A stretch of 12,491 nt of DNA from JBGTLW01 sp041743835 (GCA_041743835.1 JBGTLW010000110.1:1-12491), one strand, 5' to 3'. Numbered from the stretch's first letter, positions 1 through 8,541 are shown. The notes: generated by a model not told the origin, from the letters alone. Program-made: numbers and translations.

Positions 1-646
1 CCCCCGCCCCCGCCCCCGGACCCGCCCCCGGACCTGCCCCTGGGTCACCCCCCGGGTCATCAAGCCCAAGCGCCCCGCAGACGATCGGCAACTCGGCGCG
101 GTTGAGCTTCACCACATCCGCGCGCTCGCAGCTACGCTCGAGGATGCGCTGGTCGTAAAAGGACTGCCGCAGGTTGACATCAAAGACCTTGACCGCGTGG
201 CGGGCCGTATCGAGGAAGCGGTAGATGCTGCTCCGGGCCTGGGCGTCCCGCTGCGCGAGCGTGCCGAAGCACACCGCATCGCAAGCCGCGGCCAGGTCCT
301 CATCCTCCGGATCGAACCACAGCGCATCCCAGGCGCTGTCCCGCACGATGTCGTAGCTCGGCTCGCCGTCGCGCCCTTTCCGCACAAAGACCCGCCCGGT
401 CGGTCGGTCCGGGTCGGTCTGAAGATGGTCGGTGGGCATGCCCGCGGCCCGGAGCTGGGAGAGCATCTGCGTGCCCAGCGCGTCCTGGCCGATGCGAGAT
501 ACCACAACGCCCCGGCCCCCGAGGGGCGCGGCGAGCTGATTCGCGTGGAACGCGGCATTGAGTGGGGCACCGCCGAGGTGGTACTCACCCCCGATCACAT
601 CGAACAGCGACTCGCCGATTCCAACCAGTGTGTAGCGTACAGGCAT
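1..646 (-). CDS. PfkB-family carbohydrate kinase (N-terminal 215 residues, runs off left edge)
   Basis: This reads from an ATG at 646 down to the window edge with no stop, so it is 3'-truncated by the window. The family phosphorylates sugars or nucleosides with ATP in the cytoplasm; fructokinase-like members are closest by eye. Visible family marks are the N-terminal 'GIGESLFDVIGG' strand and loop (residues 9-20), the substrate-binding 'LGGAPLNAA' (24-32), 'SRIGQDALG' (50-58), 'VFDVNLRQ' (154-161) and 'VKLNRAELP' (179-187). The C-terminal ATP site and catalytic Asp motif (GAGD) lie outside the window. Residues 196-215 form a Pro/Gly/Ala-rich run that ordinary family members lack at this point. 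The gene is divergent from the exported propeller-protein gene, with about 87 bp between the two starts. Its substrate cannot be named. It lies far from the BMC operon, and the fuculose and rhamnulose kinases of such pathways usually belong to the FGGY family, so a link is unsupported. Confidence 0.9.
   Translation of the reverse strand, partial: MPVRYTLVGIGESLFDVIGGEYHLGGAPLNAAFHANQLAAPLGGRGVVVSRIGQDALGTQMLSQLRAAGMPTDHLQTDPDRPTGRVFVRKGRDGEPSYDIVRDSAWDALWFDPEDEDLAAACDAVCFGTLAQRDAQARSSIYRFLDTARHAVKVFDVNLRQSFYDQRILERSCERADVVKLNRAELPIVCGALGLDDPGGDPGAGPGAGPGAGAG
9..56. repeat. Four tandem 12-bp units inside the PfkB kinase gene
   Basis: Units at 9-20 and 21-32 are identical (CCCGCCCCCGGA). Units at 33-44 and 45-56 are degraded copies, and the C/G-rich run continues to position 1. 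On the minus strand each unit encodes a tetrapeptide of the form D/G-P-G-A/G, so the array stays in frame as a flexible Pro-Gly-Ala linker. It extends off the window, so its full copy number is unknown. Confidence 0.8.
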
Positions 647-713
647 GAATAAAGCGTATCACATCAGCCGTGGTTGAGGTGGCGGTCTCGCCGCGTTAGG
701 CGCAGGACCACAC

Positions 714-718
714 AGGAG
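714..718 (+). promoter_or_regulatory. Shine-Dalgarno AGGAG that bears on the start of the propeller protein
   Basis: AGGAG is 9 nt before an in-frame GTG at 728 and 15 nt before the ATG at 734. The spacing favours GTG 728 (two extra residues, Val/Met-Gly). The ATG gives the more conventional signal-peptide start. The difference does not affect the mature protein. Confidence 0.45.
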
Positions 719-733
719 CCTAGAATCGTGGGC

Positions 734-3700
734 ATGAGAAAGACGCTTGGTTTAATGTTTGCCCTGTCGCTGAGCCGGGTGGCTTTGTCGATGCCTGCTC
801 TGGCCCAAGGTGGGTATCTCAACGAATCCCTGACCGCTCAGGAGGGCATCGAGTCGGCGGTGCTGCTGCTCCGCGAGAATCGCGTCGCCGATGCCGTGAC
901 CGCTTTGGACCGCATTGTGGCTGAGCACACGATGATGCTCCTGCCCACCCCTGATGGCTCGTTCGCTGACACGCAACTTAGGATCCGCAGCCTGATCGCC
1001 TCGGATGAACGGCTGCTCGCCTCGTACCGCGAGCAGAACGGGGCCGCGGCCCAGCGTGCTCTGGCGCTGGCGGTTGAAGCCGGGCCTTCTGCCGCGGAGC
1101 TTGAGCGCGTGCTGTATCGATACAACCTCACGCGATCCGGATTGGATGCGGCGTTGATGCTCGGCGGGCTGTACCTGGAGCGGACCGACGTTTCCTCTGC
1201 CGCCAGTGTGCTTCGCGAAGTCGCCAATCACCCGGACCTGTCGCAGCGCGCGGCCGACTACGAGCGTTTGTCGGCCATGATTGCCGCGATGCTGGGTGAT
1301 GGTCCACAGGCAGAAGCCCATCGTCTTGCCATCGAAAAAATCGACCCCGCCGACGCGGCGCGGCTGTCGCCCATCCTGCAAGCGTTACTCAACCGCCATC
1401 GCACGGACGAGGCGGTGGCCACAGCAGCCGAGTTGCCCAGGCGTGATTCGCCATTGTGGAGCGTGACGATCCGCGAAATGCCAGCGCTCGACATGAACAA
1501 CCCCGCTGCCCAGCAACAACGGCAGGCGATGGCGAACATGCCCGGCCCGATACCGCAGATTGCTGGGGCCACCGTGCTGCTCAATACGGTGGAGCGTGTG
1601 GTGGCGCTGGACCGGGATTCGGGCCGCGAAATCTGGCGGCAGAATCCGGCGTCTGAAGCCGAGAATGCCAATACACGCGCTGAGGACAATCTGATGCGTG
1701 CCGGGGTGTACAACATGCACATGGCGCGCGGCAGCAGCCGCGGCGTCGCGGTGTCGGGTCAGCGCGCCTACGCAGTCATAGGCACCTCGAACGCCATACT
1801 TGCGCGCTTCGGGCAGATGGCTAACGCCGGGTCCTCGACACAGACGAGGCTTGTTTCGCTGGAACTCGCCACCGGGAACGAGATGTGGGCAGCGACGCCA
1901 CGCGACCTGGGTGTGGCAGAACTCGACGACGCGGACTTCATCGGAACCCCTGTGGCCGAAGGGGGCCGAGTGTATGCGCTGCTGGCCCGGGTGAAGGGAA
2001 CCTCACTGGATACGTTTGCCGCTTGTGTGGAGGCAGACAGCGGGCGTGTGTTGTGGACCCGGCACGTGGCGGGTGCGAGCACGATGCGCCGGCAGTTCGC
2101 CGAGTCCTCCGCGGGCCTCTTGGTTGCCGACGGCCGGCTGTATGTGTGCGATGACCAGAGCGGCGTGGCTGCGATCGACGCGCGGACCGGCTCGGTGCGG
2201 TGGGCGCGGCTGCTGGAAGAGACGACCCCCGGCGGCCAGCGCAACGTCGTCCACCACAACCCACAGCAAGCATCACGGGTCGCCACGCCGATGCTGCTGC
2301 GGGCCGGGCTTCTGGTGCCGATCGGCCCCAAGGATGACCTCGCGACCCTGCTCGACCCCGAGACCGGCCAGGTCAAGCGCCGGCTCAACCGCGACCTTGC
2401 CAATGACACGCAGTGGGTGATGGTCGATGGTGATGCGATCTCGGTTGGACCCAATCTGGTCTGCTATGACGGCCGGGACATGAGCGTCAAGTGGCGTGCC
2501 ACACTGGAAGGCACATCCACGCCGATCAACGGAGCCGTGTCGGTCGGCAGTGGGGCGGTCTTGATCCCCGGCGCCAATGGGCTTGCGCTGCACAGCCTCA
2601 AGGACGGGAAGCCGATCAAAGTCATCTCATCGATCAAGGGCGGCGGCACCGCGATTGCCGACGGCGTCATTATCTGCGCTCAGGCTGAAACTGCCTACGG
2701 CATCGACGACTGGGAGCGCGCCCGTGATCGCCTGCTTGCCCTTGCAACTCAAGACACAGCGGACCCCGCGCCCGGCCTCGCACTGGCGCACCTGGCGCTG
2801 CGCCGCAATGAAGACGCCACCGCCATCCAAGCCGTGGACCTTGCGATGCTCGCGCTCGACGAGCGCATCCTCTCGGGGCTGACAAGATCCCAAGACCCCG
2901 TGCAGGCCGCGGTGTTTGACCAACTCCTTGTCTTCACCGATGCCTCGCAGGGCGGCAGCGACGCGTTGCGTGCCCAGATCTTCGATCGGATAGCCGCCAT
3001 CACCACCGACACCGCCGACGAGGTCGCATATCACCTGGCGCTGGGCGGGTTCTATTCCGAGTCAAAGATTGCGAATTATGAGGGTGCGATCGAGCACTAC
3101 CACGCGGTGCTGTTCACCCCGGACCTTGCGAACCAGGTCTATGGCCACGGCGGATATGAGCGCCATGCCGGCCTCGAAGCGAGGCGTCGGATGGCGCGGC
3201 TGGTGCAGGAGCAGGGCCCCGAGATCTACGCCAAGTTCGATGCCCTGGCCGCGACGGAATTGCAACGCCTCCTCGCAAGCGGAGCGACCTCGGACCACTT
3301 GATCGCCCTGGCGATGCGTTACCCCTTGGCGTCAACCGCAGCCAGAGCGCACTACGAGGCCGGCTTGCGGCTGATCAACGAGGGCGACACCGGCGGCACA
3401 GTGAACCAATTCCGTCTGGCCTTTGAGTATGCCACGGATGACACGCTGCGCGCCGCCGCGGCGGGGGAACTCGCGGCCTTCTATCAGCAGCGTGGCCAAC
3501 CGCGTCAGGCCATCCGCTGGCTCGACCGCGTTGCGGTGGAGCGGCCGGGGTTGATGGTGATCCGTGAGGGTCAGCCCGTCGCGGTGTCCGCGTGGGTCGC
3601 GGACCTTGCCCACATGCCATTCCAGCCCGAACCGCTGCCCCGGCTTGGCTCGACACTGGGCACGCCCCAGCGCTTGCCCGGCCGGATGATCCGCCCACTC

Positions 3701-4990
3701 GACGGCAACACCGCAGAGCTGGCCGACCGCATCCTGACGGTGTCGAGCAAGCAACTGCGCTTCTTCGCTGCGGCCGACCAGGCGCTGCTCTGGGAGCGGA
3801 CGATCGAGGCTGAGGATGTCGTGGCTCTGTCGGTCAGCCGCGACCAGGTGTTGTTGTGGTCGCCGTCGCGCAGCGAGTTGCTCGCGTTCAACGGCCGGAC
3901 CGGTGAGCCGGATTGGCCCACACGCTTTGCGGGTGCGTTGTTTGAAGAGATCACCGAAGACGACCGCCTGCCCGATGACAAGCACCGCGCGGACCCCGAC
4001 CTTCTTGAGATGCTCCGCGCCAACGCCAACCCGAATCAGAACGCGGCGCATGTGATCCGGATGCAGCAGCAGGCCAGACAGGGTGCGCCCGCTCGTGCGC
4101 AGGAAGCGTACACCATCCGCGCCAATCAAAGTGCCGTGTGCATCGCGGACAGCGGGGGGCAGGTCATCGGCATCGATCGCTACACCGGCTCTGTGCTCTG
4201 GCGGCTCCAAAGCCCGATCCAACGGCTACACAACATGACGCTCGGCCCCGATGCCGTGGCGATCAGTGGCCGGGCCAGCGGCGCGGATGCGGCGCACGCG
4301 GGCCGGCTGCTCATCATCGACCTGATCACCGGCCAGCCCCGCATCCCCATGCAGCACATGGGCGACCAGCTCCCCCGTTGGGCGGTCTTTGCCGGTGACG
4401 CGAAGTTCATCATGCTCGATGGCCGGGAGATCCTCGCGTATGACCTCAAGCGCGGCTCGATCGCGTGGCGGGCCAGCCAGGTCGCACTCAACCTGACCGG
4501 GACCGGCTGGGCCAGCGACCGCGTGATCGTCATGCCCGACAACCAGGGCGTCGCCCACATGATCGATCCCGACACGGGGGAGGTTCGCCAGTCCGTCAGC
4601 GCTCAGGCGCAGCAGCGGGCCGCGCCATCTTCCGCGCGGATCCACGAGGGCACGGCCTATCTCCTGTCGCCCCGCGCCGCGATCGCCGCATCCACCGAGG
4701 GCAACCTGCTCTGGCAGGATGCCGTGGAGCCGGATGTCCGATCGTTCATCGGGCAGTATGTCGGCGAGCGACACATCGCGTTGCTCGCTTACGTGGCCGC
4801 CCGCCCCGGCGACAATGAACCGGCCGCGTACCACGCCTTCCTTGTGGACCGCGAAGGCGGCCAACTTGTTGCCGAGTACCGCTTATCCGATGAGCTTGGC
4901 CGGATCGACCCCGATGCCAGTGCCGTGGTGGATGGCCACCTGGTCCTGTCCACCGACAGAGGGCTTTTCACCCTGTCATCTGGCGAGTGA
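734..4990 (+). CDS. Exported double PQQ-like beta-propeller / helical-repeat protein
   Basis: A protein of 1418 residues. Residues 1-25 are a signal peptide: basic 'MRKT', a hydrophobic core, then 'PALA' followed by Q, a signal peptidase I site. No later membrane anchor is evident, so a periplasmic or paryphoplasmic location is inferred. After an alpha-helical, TPR-like stretch (about 35-240), PQQ-type propeller blades appear, each ending 'D-x-x-[TS]-G-x-x-x-W': 'ALDRDSGREIW' (291-301), 'SLELATGNEMW' (375-385), 'CVEADSGRVLW' (431-441), 'AIDARTGSVRW' (480-490). A helical-repeat region occupies about 660-945. A second propeller follows, with 'AFNGRTGEPDW' (1051-1061), 'GIDRYTGSVLW' (1146-1156) and 'AYDLKRGSIAW' (1235-1245). 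A low-complexity Asn/Gln/Ala/Arg segment (about 1090-1125) interrupts it. Such folds usually act as scaffolds (compare BamB) or, rarely, as quinoprotein dehydrogenases. I see no dehydrogenase active site, so a structural or binding role is more likely. A GTG at 728 is an alternative start. Confidence 0.93.
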   Translation: MRKTLGLMFALSLSRVALSMPALAQGGYLNESLTAQEGIESAVLLLRENRVADAVTALDRIVAEHTMMLLPTPDGSFADTQLRIRSLIASDERLLASYREQNGAAAQRALALAVEAGPSAAELERVLYRYNLTRSGLDAALMLGGLYLERTDVSSAASVLREVANHPDLSQRAADYERLSAMIAAMLGDGPQAEAHRLAIEKIDPADAARLSPILQALLNRHRTDEAVATAAELPRRDSPLWSVTIREMPALDMNNPAAQQQRQAMANMPGPIPQIAGATVLLNTVERVVALDRDSGREIWRQNPASEAENANTRAEDNLMRAGVYNMHMARGSSRGVAVSGQRAYAVIGTSNAILARFGQMANAGSSTQTRLVSLELATGNEMWAATPRDLGVAELDDADFIGTPVAEGGRVYALLARVKGTSLDTFAACVEADSGRVLWTRHVAGASTMRRQFAESSAGLLVADGRLYVCDDQSGVAAIDARTGSVRWARLLEETTPGGQRNVVHHNPQQASRVATPMLLRAGLLVPIGPKDDLATLLDPETGQVKRRLNRDLANDTQWVMVDGDAISVGPNLVCYDGRDMSVKWRATLEGTSTPINGAVSVGSGAVLIPGANGLALHSLKDGKPIKVISSIKGGGTAIADGVIICAQAETAYGIDDWERARDRLLALATQDTADPAPGLALAHLALRRNEDATAIQAVDLAMLALDERILSGLTRSQDPVQAAVFDQLLVFTDASQGGSDALRAQIFDRIAAITTDTADEVAYHLALGGFYSESKIANYEGAIEHYHAVLFTPDLANQVYGHGGYERHAGLEARRRMARLVQEQGPEIYAKFDALAATELQRLLASGATSDHLIALAMRYPLASTAARAHYEAGLRLINEGDTGGTVNQFRLAFEYATDDTLRAAAAGELAAFYQQRGQPRQAIRWLDRVAVERPGLMVIREGQPVAVSAWVADLAHMPFQPEPLPRLGSTLGTPQRLPGRMIRPLDGNTAELADRILTVSSKQLRFFAAADQALLWERTIEAEDVVALSVSRDQVLLWSPSRSELLAFNGRTGEPDWPTRFAGALFEEITEDDRLPDDKHRADPDLLEMLRANANPNQNAAHVIRMQQQARQGAPARAQEAYTIRANQSAVCIADSGGQVIGIDRYTGSVLWRLQSPIQRLHNMTLGPDAVAISGRASGADAAHAGRLLIIDLITGQPRIPMQHMGDQLPRWAVFAGDAKFIMLDGREILAYDLKRGSIAWRASQVALNLTGTGWASDRVIVMPDNQGVAHMIDPDTGEVRQSVSAQAQQRAAPSSARIHEGTAYLLSPRAAIAASTEGNLLWQDAVEPDVRSFIGQYVGERHIALLAYVAARPGDNEPAAYHAFLVDREGGQLVAEYRLSDELGRIDPDASAVVDGHLVLSTDRGLFTLSSGE

Positions 4991-4995
4991 GCTTT

Positions 4996-5023
4996 CGGCT
5001 GGTTTTTCGCTGCAAAACAGCCG
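4996..5023 (+). terminator. Candidate terminator hairpin after the propeller-protein gene
   Basis: Starting 6 nt past the stop, CGGCTG (4996-5001) pairs with CAGCCG (5018-5023), and TTTT (5003-5006) with AAAA (5014-5017). One G (5002) bulges and the loop is 7 nt. There is no U-tract after the stem, so intrinsic termination is uncertain. An RNA 3'-end stabiliser is the alternative. Confidence 0.35.
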
Positions 5024-5050
5024 GGGAGAGCACCCAAGCGTGGTGCATTT

Positions 5051-5079
5051 TTGCCGCCCCTGTGCAGCGCGGCTAGGAT
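5051..5079 (+). promoter_or_regulatory. Candidate sigma-70-type promoter for glyA
   Basis: TTGCCG (5051-5056) and TAGGAT (5074-5079) are separated by exactly 17 nt and lie in the 145-bp gap before glyA. The predicted transcript start near 5086 would leave a leader of about 50 nt, too short for a glycine riboswitch. Support is sequence match only. Confidence 0.4.
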
Positions 5080-5135
5080 GTGTATCTTCAGTGGCACCAG
5101 CCCCCACCGACCCCGCCCACGGAGCGAAAATCGCC

Positions 5136-6422
5136 ATGCCTATCGAGACCGCCGTCCTGCCCGAGAACCCCATCGCGCTCCACGACCCGGAAGTCTGGCG
5201 GATCATCTCCGCCGAGGCGCAACGGCAGGAGCACACGCTGGAGATGATCGCCAGCGAGAACCACGCGTCGCCCGCCGTCATGGCCGCGACCGGTTCGTGC
5301 CTGACCAACAAGTACTGCGAGGGCTACCCCGGCAAGCGGTATTACTCGGGCTGCAAGTTCTACGACGACGTGGAAACCGTCGCCATCGAACGCGCCAAGC
5401 AGTTGTTCGGCTGCTCATTCGCCAACGTCCAGCCCCACTCCGGCGCGAACGCCAACTTTGCCGTGCAGTTCGCCCTGTTCAACCCCGGCGACACGTTCGC
5501 CGCGATCGACCTGACCGAGGGCGGGCACCTGACCCACGGCAGCGCGGTCAATGTGTCGGGCAAGTGGCTTAAGCCTGTGACCTACACCCTGGTCCACGAC
5601 GAGGCACGTGAGGACTACGGGCACATCGACTTCGACACCGTCGAAGAGGTCTGCGCGAAGCACCAGCCCAAGGTGCTCATGTGTGGCTTCAGTGCGTACC
5701 CACGCACCATCGACTTCAAGCGGTTCCGCGAGATCGCCGACGCCTGCGGTGCGCTGCTGTGGGCCGACATCGCGCACATCGCGGGGCTGGTCGCGGGTGG
5801 GGCGCACCCCTCGCCGTTCCCGCACTGCCACATCGTGACCACCACGACGCACAAGACCCTCCGCGGCCCGCGCGGCGGGCTGATCCTCACTAACGATGAG
5901 GAGTTGGCGGGCAAGTTCAACAAGGCCGTGTTCCCCGGCAGCCAGGGCGGCCCGCTGATGCATGTCGTCGCCGCCAAGGCCGTGTGCTTTGGTGAGGCGC
6001 TCAACCCCACGTTCAAAGACTACGCCCGTCAGGTTGTCCTCAACGCCAAAGCGCTCGCCAAGGGCCTCATGGACAAGGGTTACAAACTCGCGTCCAACGG
6101 CACGGACAACCACCTCATCCTGCTCGACCTCCGCCGCAGTGCCGGCGACCTCACCGGCAAAGAGGTAGCGCTGTGGCTCGAGACCGCGGGCATCATTACC
6201 AACAAGAACACGGTGCCCCAGGATGAGCGCAGCCCCTTCACCACCTCCGGCGTGCGCATGGGCACCCCCGCGCTCACCACCCGTGGCCTCAAGGAAGCCG
6301 AGATGGACCAGGTCGTCGAGCTGATCCACCGCGTGGTGAAGTCCAAGGGCGACGACGCCGAACTCACCGCCGTCCGCAGCGACGTGGTGGACCTGTGCAA
6401 GTTGTTCCCGATGCCGCATTGA
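5136..6422 (+). CDS. glyA: Serine hydroxymethyltransferase
   Basis: A cytoplasmic PLP enzyme of 428 residues (usual bacterial length about 415-430). It converts serine and tetrahydrofolate to glycine and 5,10-methylene-THF, feeding one-carbon metabolism. Family signatures run in order: 'EMIASENHASPAV' (36-48), 'TNKYCEGYPGKRYYSGC' (57-73), 'VQPHSGANAN' (98-107), 'GGHLTHGSAVNVSGK' (129-143), 'ADIAHIAGLVAGG' (210-222) and 'TTTTHKTLRGPRGG' (235-248), where Lys240 is the expected Schiff-base lysine. The motif before GGHLTHG reads Leu-Thr-Glu where the E. coli enzyme has Leu-Ala-His, a visible divergence of unknown effect. The reading frame stays open well upstream of 5136, inside the preceding gene. 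The start at 5136 is chosen because homology begins just after it, it lies beyond the preceding stop, and a GGAG (5121-5124) precedes it. Confidence 0.97.
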   Translation: MPIETAVLPENPIALHDPEVWRIISAEAQRQEHTLEMIASENHASPAVMAATGSCLTNKYCEGYPGKRYYSGCKFYDDVETVAIERAKQLFGCSFANVQPHSGANANFAVQFALFNPGDTFAAIDLTEGGHLTHGSAVNVSGKWLKPVTYTLVHDEAREDYGHIDFDTVEEVCAKHQPKVLMCGFSAYPRTIDFKRFREIADACGALLWADIAHIAGLVAGGAHPSPFPHCHIVTTTTHKTLRGPRGGLILTNDEELAGKFNKAVFPGSQGGPLMHVVAAKAVCFGEALNPTFKDYARQVVLNAKALAKGLMDKGYKLASNGTDNHLILLDLRRSAGDLTGKEVALWLETAGIITNKNTVPQDERSPFTTSGVRMGTPALTTRGLKEAEMDQVVELIHRVVKSKGDDAELTAVRSDVVDLCKLFPMPH

Positions 6423-6456
6423 TGAGACTGCTTTCAAGCCCCTACACCGCGCGCAT

Positions 6457-6900
6457 ATGCCGCAACGTCCAGGAAAACTTTGGCTACTAGCACATTCGCG
6501 TTGGCCCGATGATCTTGGAGCGTACTTGCCGCATGTTTCGTTGCTCCAACGAATTGCTATCGTCGAGGAAACCAGAAAGGCATGCCGCTTCAACTACGTT
6601 GATGCACTTGCCATTGTTGGAGGCATCTGTTTTTTTGCATCGATATATGCCATCAGCGAGTTTGCTCGGCGCATTGATGTGGATTGGTTGGTTTACGTGG
6701 CGGGGCCGATGTGGGTTATCGTGGGTTGGATCGGTGTTGCGAAGTTCGTCAGCATTCGCGATCGGAGATTCTGCAAGGCACTGGTAGAACATCTACGGAC
6801 CCACCAGATCCGTCCGCGGTTTTGCGTTCTGTGTGAGTATGACCTCCGTGGGAGCCGGGGAGCGGAGTGTCCGGAATGCGGTTGTGAATTGGCCTCGTGA
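6457..6900 (+). CDS. Small membrane protein with C-terminal zinc ribbon, function unknown
   Basis: A protein of 147 residues. It has two probable membrane helices (about 48-70 and 76-98) with a short Arg/Asp loop between them. The C-terminus is rich in Arg and Cys, with a 'CVLCEYDLRG' knuckle (Cys123, Cys126) and a 'CPECGC' knuckle (Cys138, Cys141, Cys143). This zinc ribbon with a 'YDLRG' core is a recurring decoration of planctomycete proteins, and I know no experimentally defined role for it. No good ribosome-binding site precedes the ATG at 6457 and the frame is open further upstream, so the start is uncertain. It begins 35 nt after glyA and converges on rpoN. The first 360 bp are clearly less GC-rich than the neighbours and use codons such as TTG, ATT and GTT more freely. 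That suggests weak codon selection or a different origin. Confidence 0.7.
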   Translation: MPQRPGKLWLLAHSRWPDDLGAYLPHVSLLQRIAIVEETRKACRFNYVDALAIVGGICFFASIYAISEFARRIDVDWLVYVAGPMWVIVGWIGVAKFVSIRDRRFCKALVEHLRTHQIRPRFCVLCEYDLRGSRGAECPECGCELAS

Positions 6901-6920
6901 TTCATGCCCGCGTGCCCGCC

Positions 6921-6941
6921 ACATCTGCGCAACGCAGGTGT
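6921..6941. terminator. Hairpin between the convergent zinc-ribbon gene and rpoN
   Basis: ACATCTGCG (6921-6929) pairs with CGCAGGTGT (6933-6941). This gives 9 bp with a single G-T wobble and a 3-nt CAA loop. It sits in the 60-bp gap between two converging genes, the expected place for a bidirectional terminator. Neither side has a strong U-run, so Rho-dependent ending or simple 3'-end protection remain possible. Confidence 0.5.
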
Positions 6942-6960
6942 CAGCGGTGCTGCAGTCGCC

Positions 6961-8541
6961 TCAGTACTCTTTCCGCTGCCGGGCGGTGGGGATGTTGAGT
7001 TGGGAGCGGTACTTGGCGACGGTGCGGCGGGCGAGTTCGATGCCCTGCTCCTTGAGCTTCTCGACCAGGGCATCGTCGGATAGCGGGTCGGACTTGTCTT
7101 CCTCGCTGATGATCTGCTCCAGCTTGGCTTGCACCGCGGCCCAACTCATCGCCTCGCCGTCGGCCGATTCGGTCCCGCCGGAGAAAAACATACGCAGCGG
7201 GAAGATGCCGCGTGGTGTCTGGATGTACTTCTCGTTGACCGCGCGGGAGACGGTGGCGACGTGGATGCCGAGCTGGTCCGCGACGCCGGTCATGGGCAGG
7301 GGCTTGAGTGCCTGCGGCCCCTGCTCGATGAAGTCGCGCTGCGCTTCGAGGACCACGCCGATGACCCTCAGCAGCGTGGCGTTGCGTTGCTGGATGGCGT
7401 CGATGAGCCAGTGGGCGGATCGGAGGTTTTGTGCGATGAAGTCGCGGGTGTTCTTGTCCTCGGTCTTGTCCTTGGAGAGCTTTTCATAGCTGCGCGAGAT
7501 GTGCAGCGCGGGGAGCCTGCCCCGGGTGAGGGTCGCGGTGTAGCTGTCGGTCTCCTCGTCATACTCGACGATGGCGTCGGGCATGATGGTGCGGACCTCT
7601 TCCTCGGCCAGCAGCCGGCCGGGGTGCGGGTGGAACCGTCGCAGCAGGCGCACGCCGCTCTTCACCTCGTCGATGGTCAGCCCCAGCGACTTGGCGATCT
7701 TGGGGTAGTGGTTGGACTCGATGTCCTTGAGGTGGTGGGAGACCAGGTTGTGCGCAAGGTCCAGGTCGTCGGCGTTCATGTCGTCCGCGTCGTGGAGGCG
7801 CATCATCGCCTCGATCTGAAGCAGCAGGCACTCACGCAGGTTGCGTGCCGCGAGGCCCGGCGGGTCGAAGCTGCGCTGCATCAGCGCGATCGCCCGGTCG
7901 ATCGACTGCTCGGTCATGCCCAGCGGCGATTGCTCGATCAGCGTGTGACGCTCGGTGCGGAGGTAGCCGTCGGCGTCGATGTAGCCGATGAGGAACTCCC
8001 CGGCCTCGGCGATGGCGGGGGTTGTGTCCACCATGTGCCACTGGTCCATGAGCTGATCGTAGAGCGAAGCGCCCCGCGCGGCGGTGTTCGCCATCGCGTC
8101 CATCTTGGCGTCGCGTTCGCCGCCCGTGGACGCGGCCCGCTCGCCCGTGCCGTAGGGCTCCATCGCGTTGGAAGATCGGCCGCTGTACGACTCGCCGCCC
8201 TCGGACGTGTTGCTGCTGTAGGCCTCGCCGTACTGCTCAGCCATGTTCGTCAGACGCTCGAAATCGTCGGCAGAGCCACGGGCTTCGGCGTCGTCGGAAA
8301 CCACCAACTCCCGGACGGATTCACGGTCGTCCCGGTCGGCCTGCTCGCGCTCGGCCAGCAACGCATCGCGGTCGGCGCCGGGCTCGCGGAGCTCAAGGGT
8401 GGGGTTGGAGGCCAGCTCCTGCTCGATGCGTTCCTCAAGCGCCGCCTGGGGCATCTGGAGGATCTCCATCGACTGGATCATCCGGGGCGCCAGCTTCATC
8501 CGCTGGTCTGCCCGCATGTGTTGGCTGGTGTCGAAGCGCAT
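6961..8541 (-). CDS. rpoN: RNA polymerase sigma-54 factor RpoN
   Basis: A protein of 526 residues that directs core polymerase to -24/-12 promoters and needs AAA+ enhancer-binding activators. Region I is at the N-terminus: the Gln/Met/Leu-rich 'RMIQSMEILQMPQAALEERI' (20-39) and 'ELASNPTLEL' (42-51), which contact the activator. Residues 52-150 are an acidic, Ser/Gly-rich, poorly conserved region II. The core-binding domain follows ('IGYIDADGYL', 185-194; 'FDPPGLAARNLRECLLLQ', 225-242). The helix-turn-helix that reads the -12 element is about 417-437 ('TGVADQLGIHVATVSRAV'). The RpoN box 'ARRTVAKYR' is intact at 504-512 and reads the -24 element. The start is the ATG at 8541, matching the family N-terminus, though no clear Shine-Dalgarno is seen. 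It is downstream of recR on the same strand but 240 bp away. No convincing sigma-54 promoter was found in this window. Confidence 0.97.
   Translation of the reverse strand: MRFDTSQHMRADQRMKLAPRMIQSMEILQMPQAALEERIEQELASNPTLELREPGADRDALLAEREQADRDDRESVRELVVSDDAEARGSADDFERLTNMAEQYGEAYSSNTSEGGESYSGRSSNAMEPYGTGERAASTGGERDAKMDAMANTAARGASLYDQLMDQWHMVDTTPAIAEAGEFLIGYIDADGYLRTERHTLIEQSPLGMTEQSIDRAIALMQRSFDPPGLAARNLRECLLLQIEAMMRLHDADDMNADDLDLAHNLVSHHLKDIESNHYPKIAKSLGLTIDEVKSGVRLLRRFHPHPGRLLAEEEVRTIMPDAIVEYDEETDSYTATLTRGRLPALHISRSYEKLSKDKTEDKNTRDFIAQNLRSAHWLIDAIQQRNATLLRVIGVVLEAQRDFIEQGPQALKPLPMTGVADQLGIHVATVSRAVNEKYIQTPRGIFPLRMFFSGGTESADGEAMSWAAVQAKLEQIISEEDKSDPLSDDALVEKLKEQGIELARRTVAKYRSQLNIPTARQRKEY

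Noticed and set aside
197..652. Open frames on both strands over the first 650 bases other than the PfkB frame
   Set aside because: They are out of phase with the minus-strand frame that carries clear PfkB motifs, and their translations show no family features, only Arg/Pro/Ala-rich sequence typical of GC-rich shadow frames.
674..701. Promoter TTGAGG...TTAGGC before the propeller-protein gene
   Set aside because: The -10 match is nearly absent and the spacing is 16 nt; the divergent gap gives no better pair on either strand.
4719..5135. A 139-codon upstream extension of the glyA frame
   Set aside because: It overlaps the end of the propeller-protein gene in another frame, has no SHMT similarity, and the homology, a ribosome-binding site and the gene boundary all point to 5136.
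5086..5135. Glycine riboswitch in front of glyA
   Set aside because: The leader implied by the candidate promoter is only about 50 nt and shows no paired aptamer-like structure.
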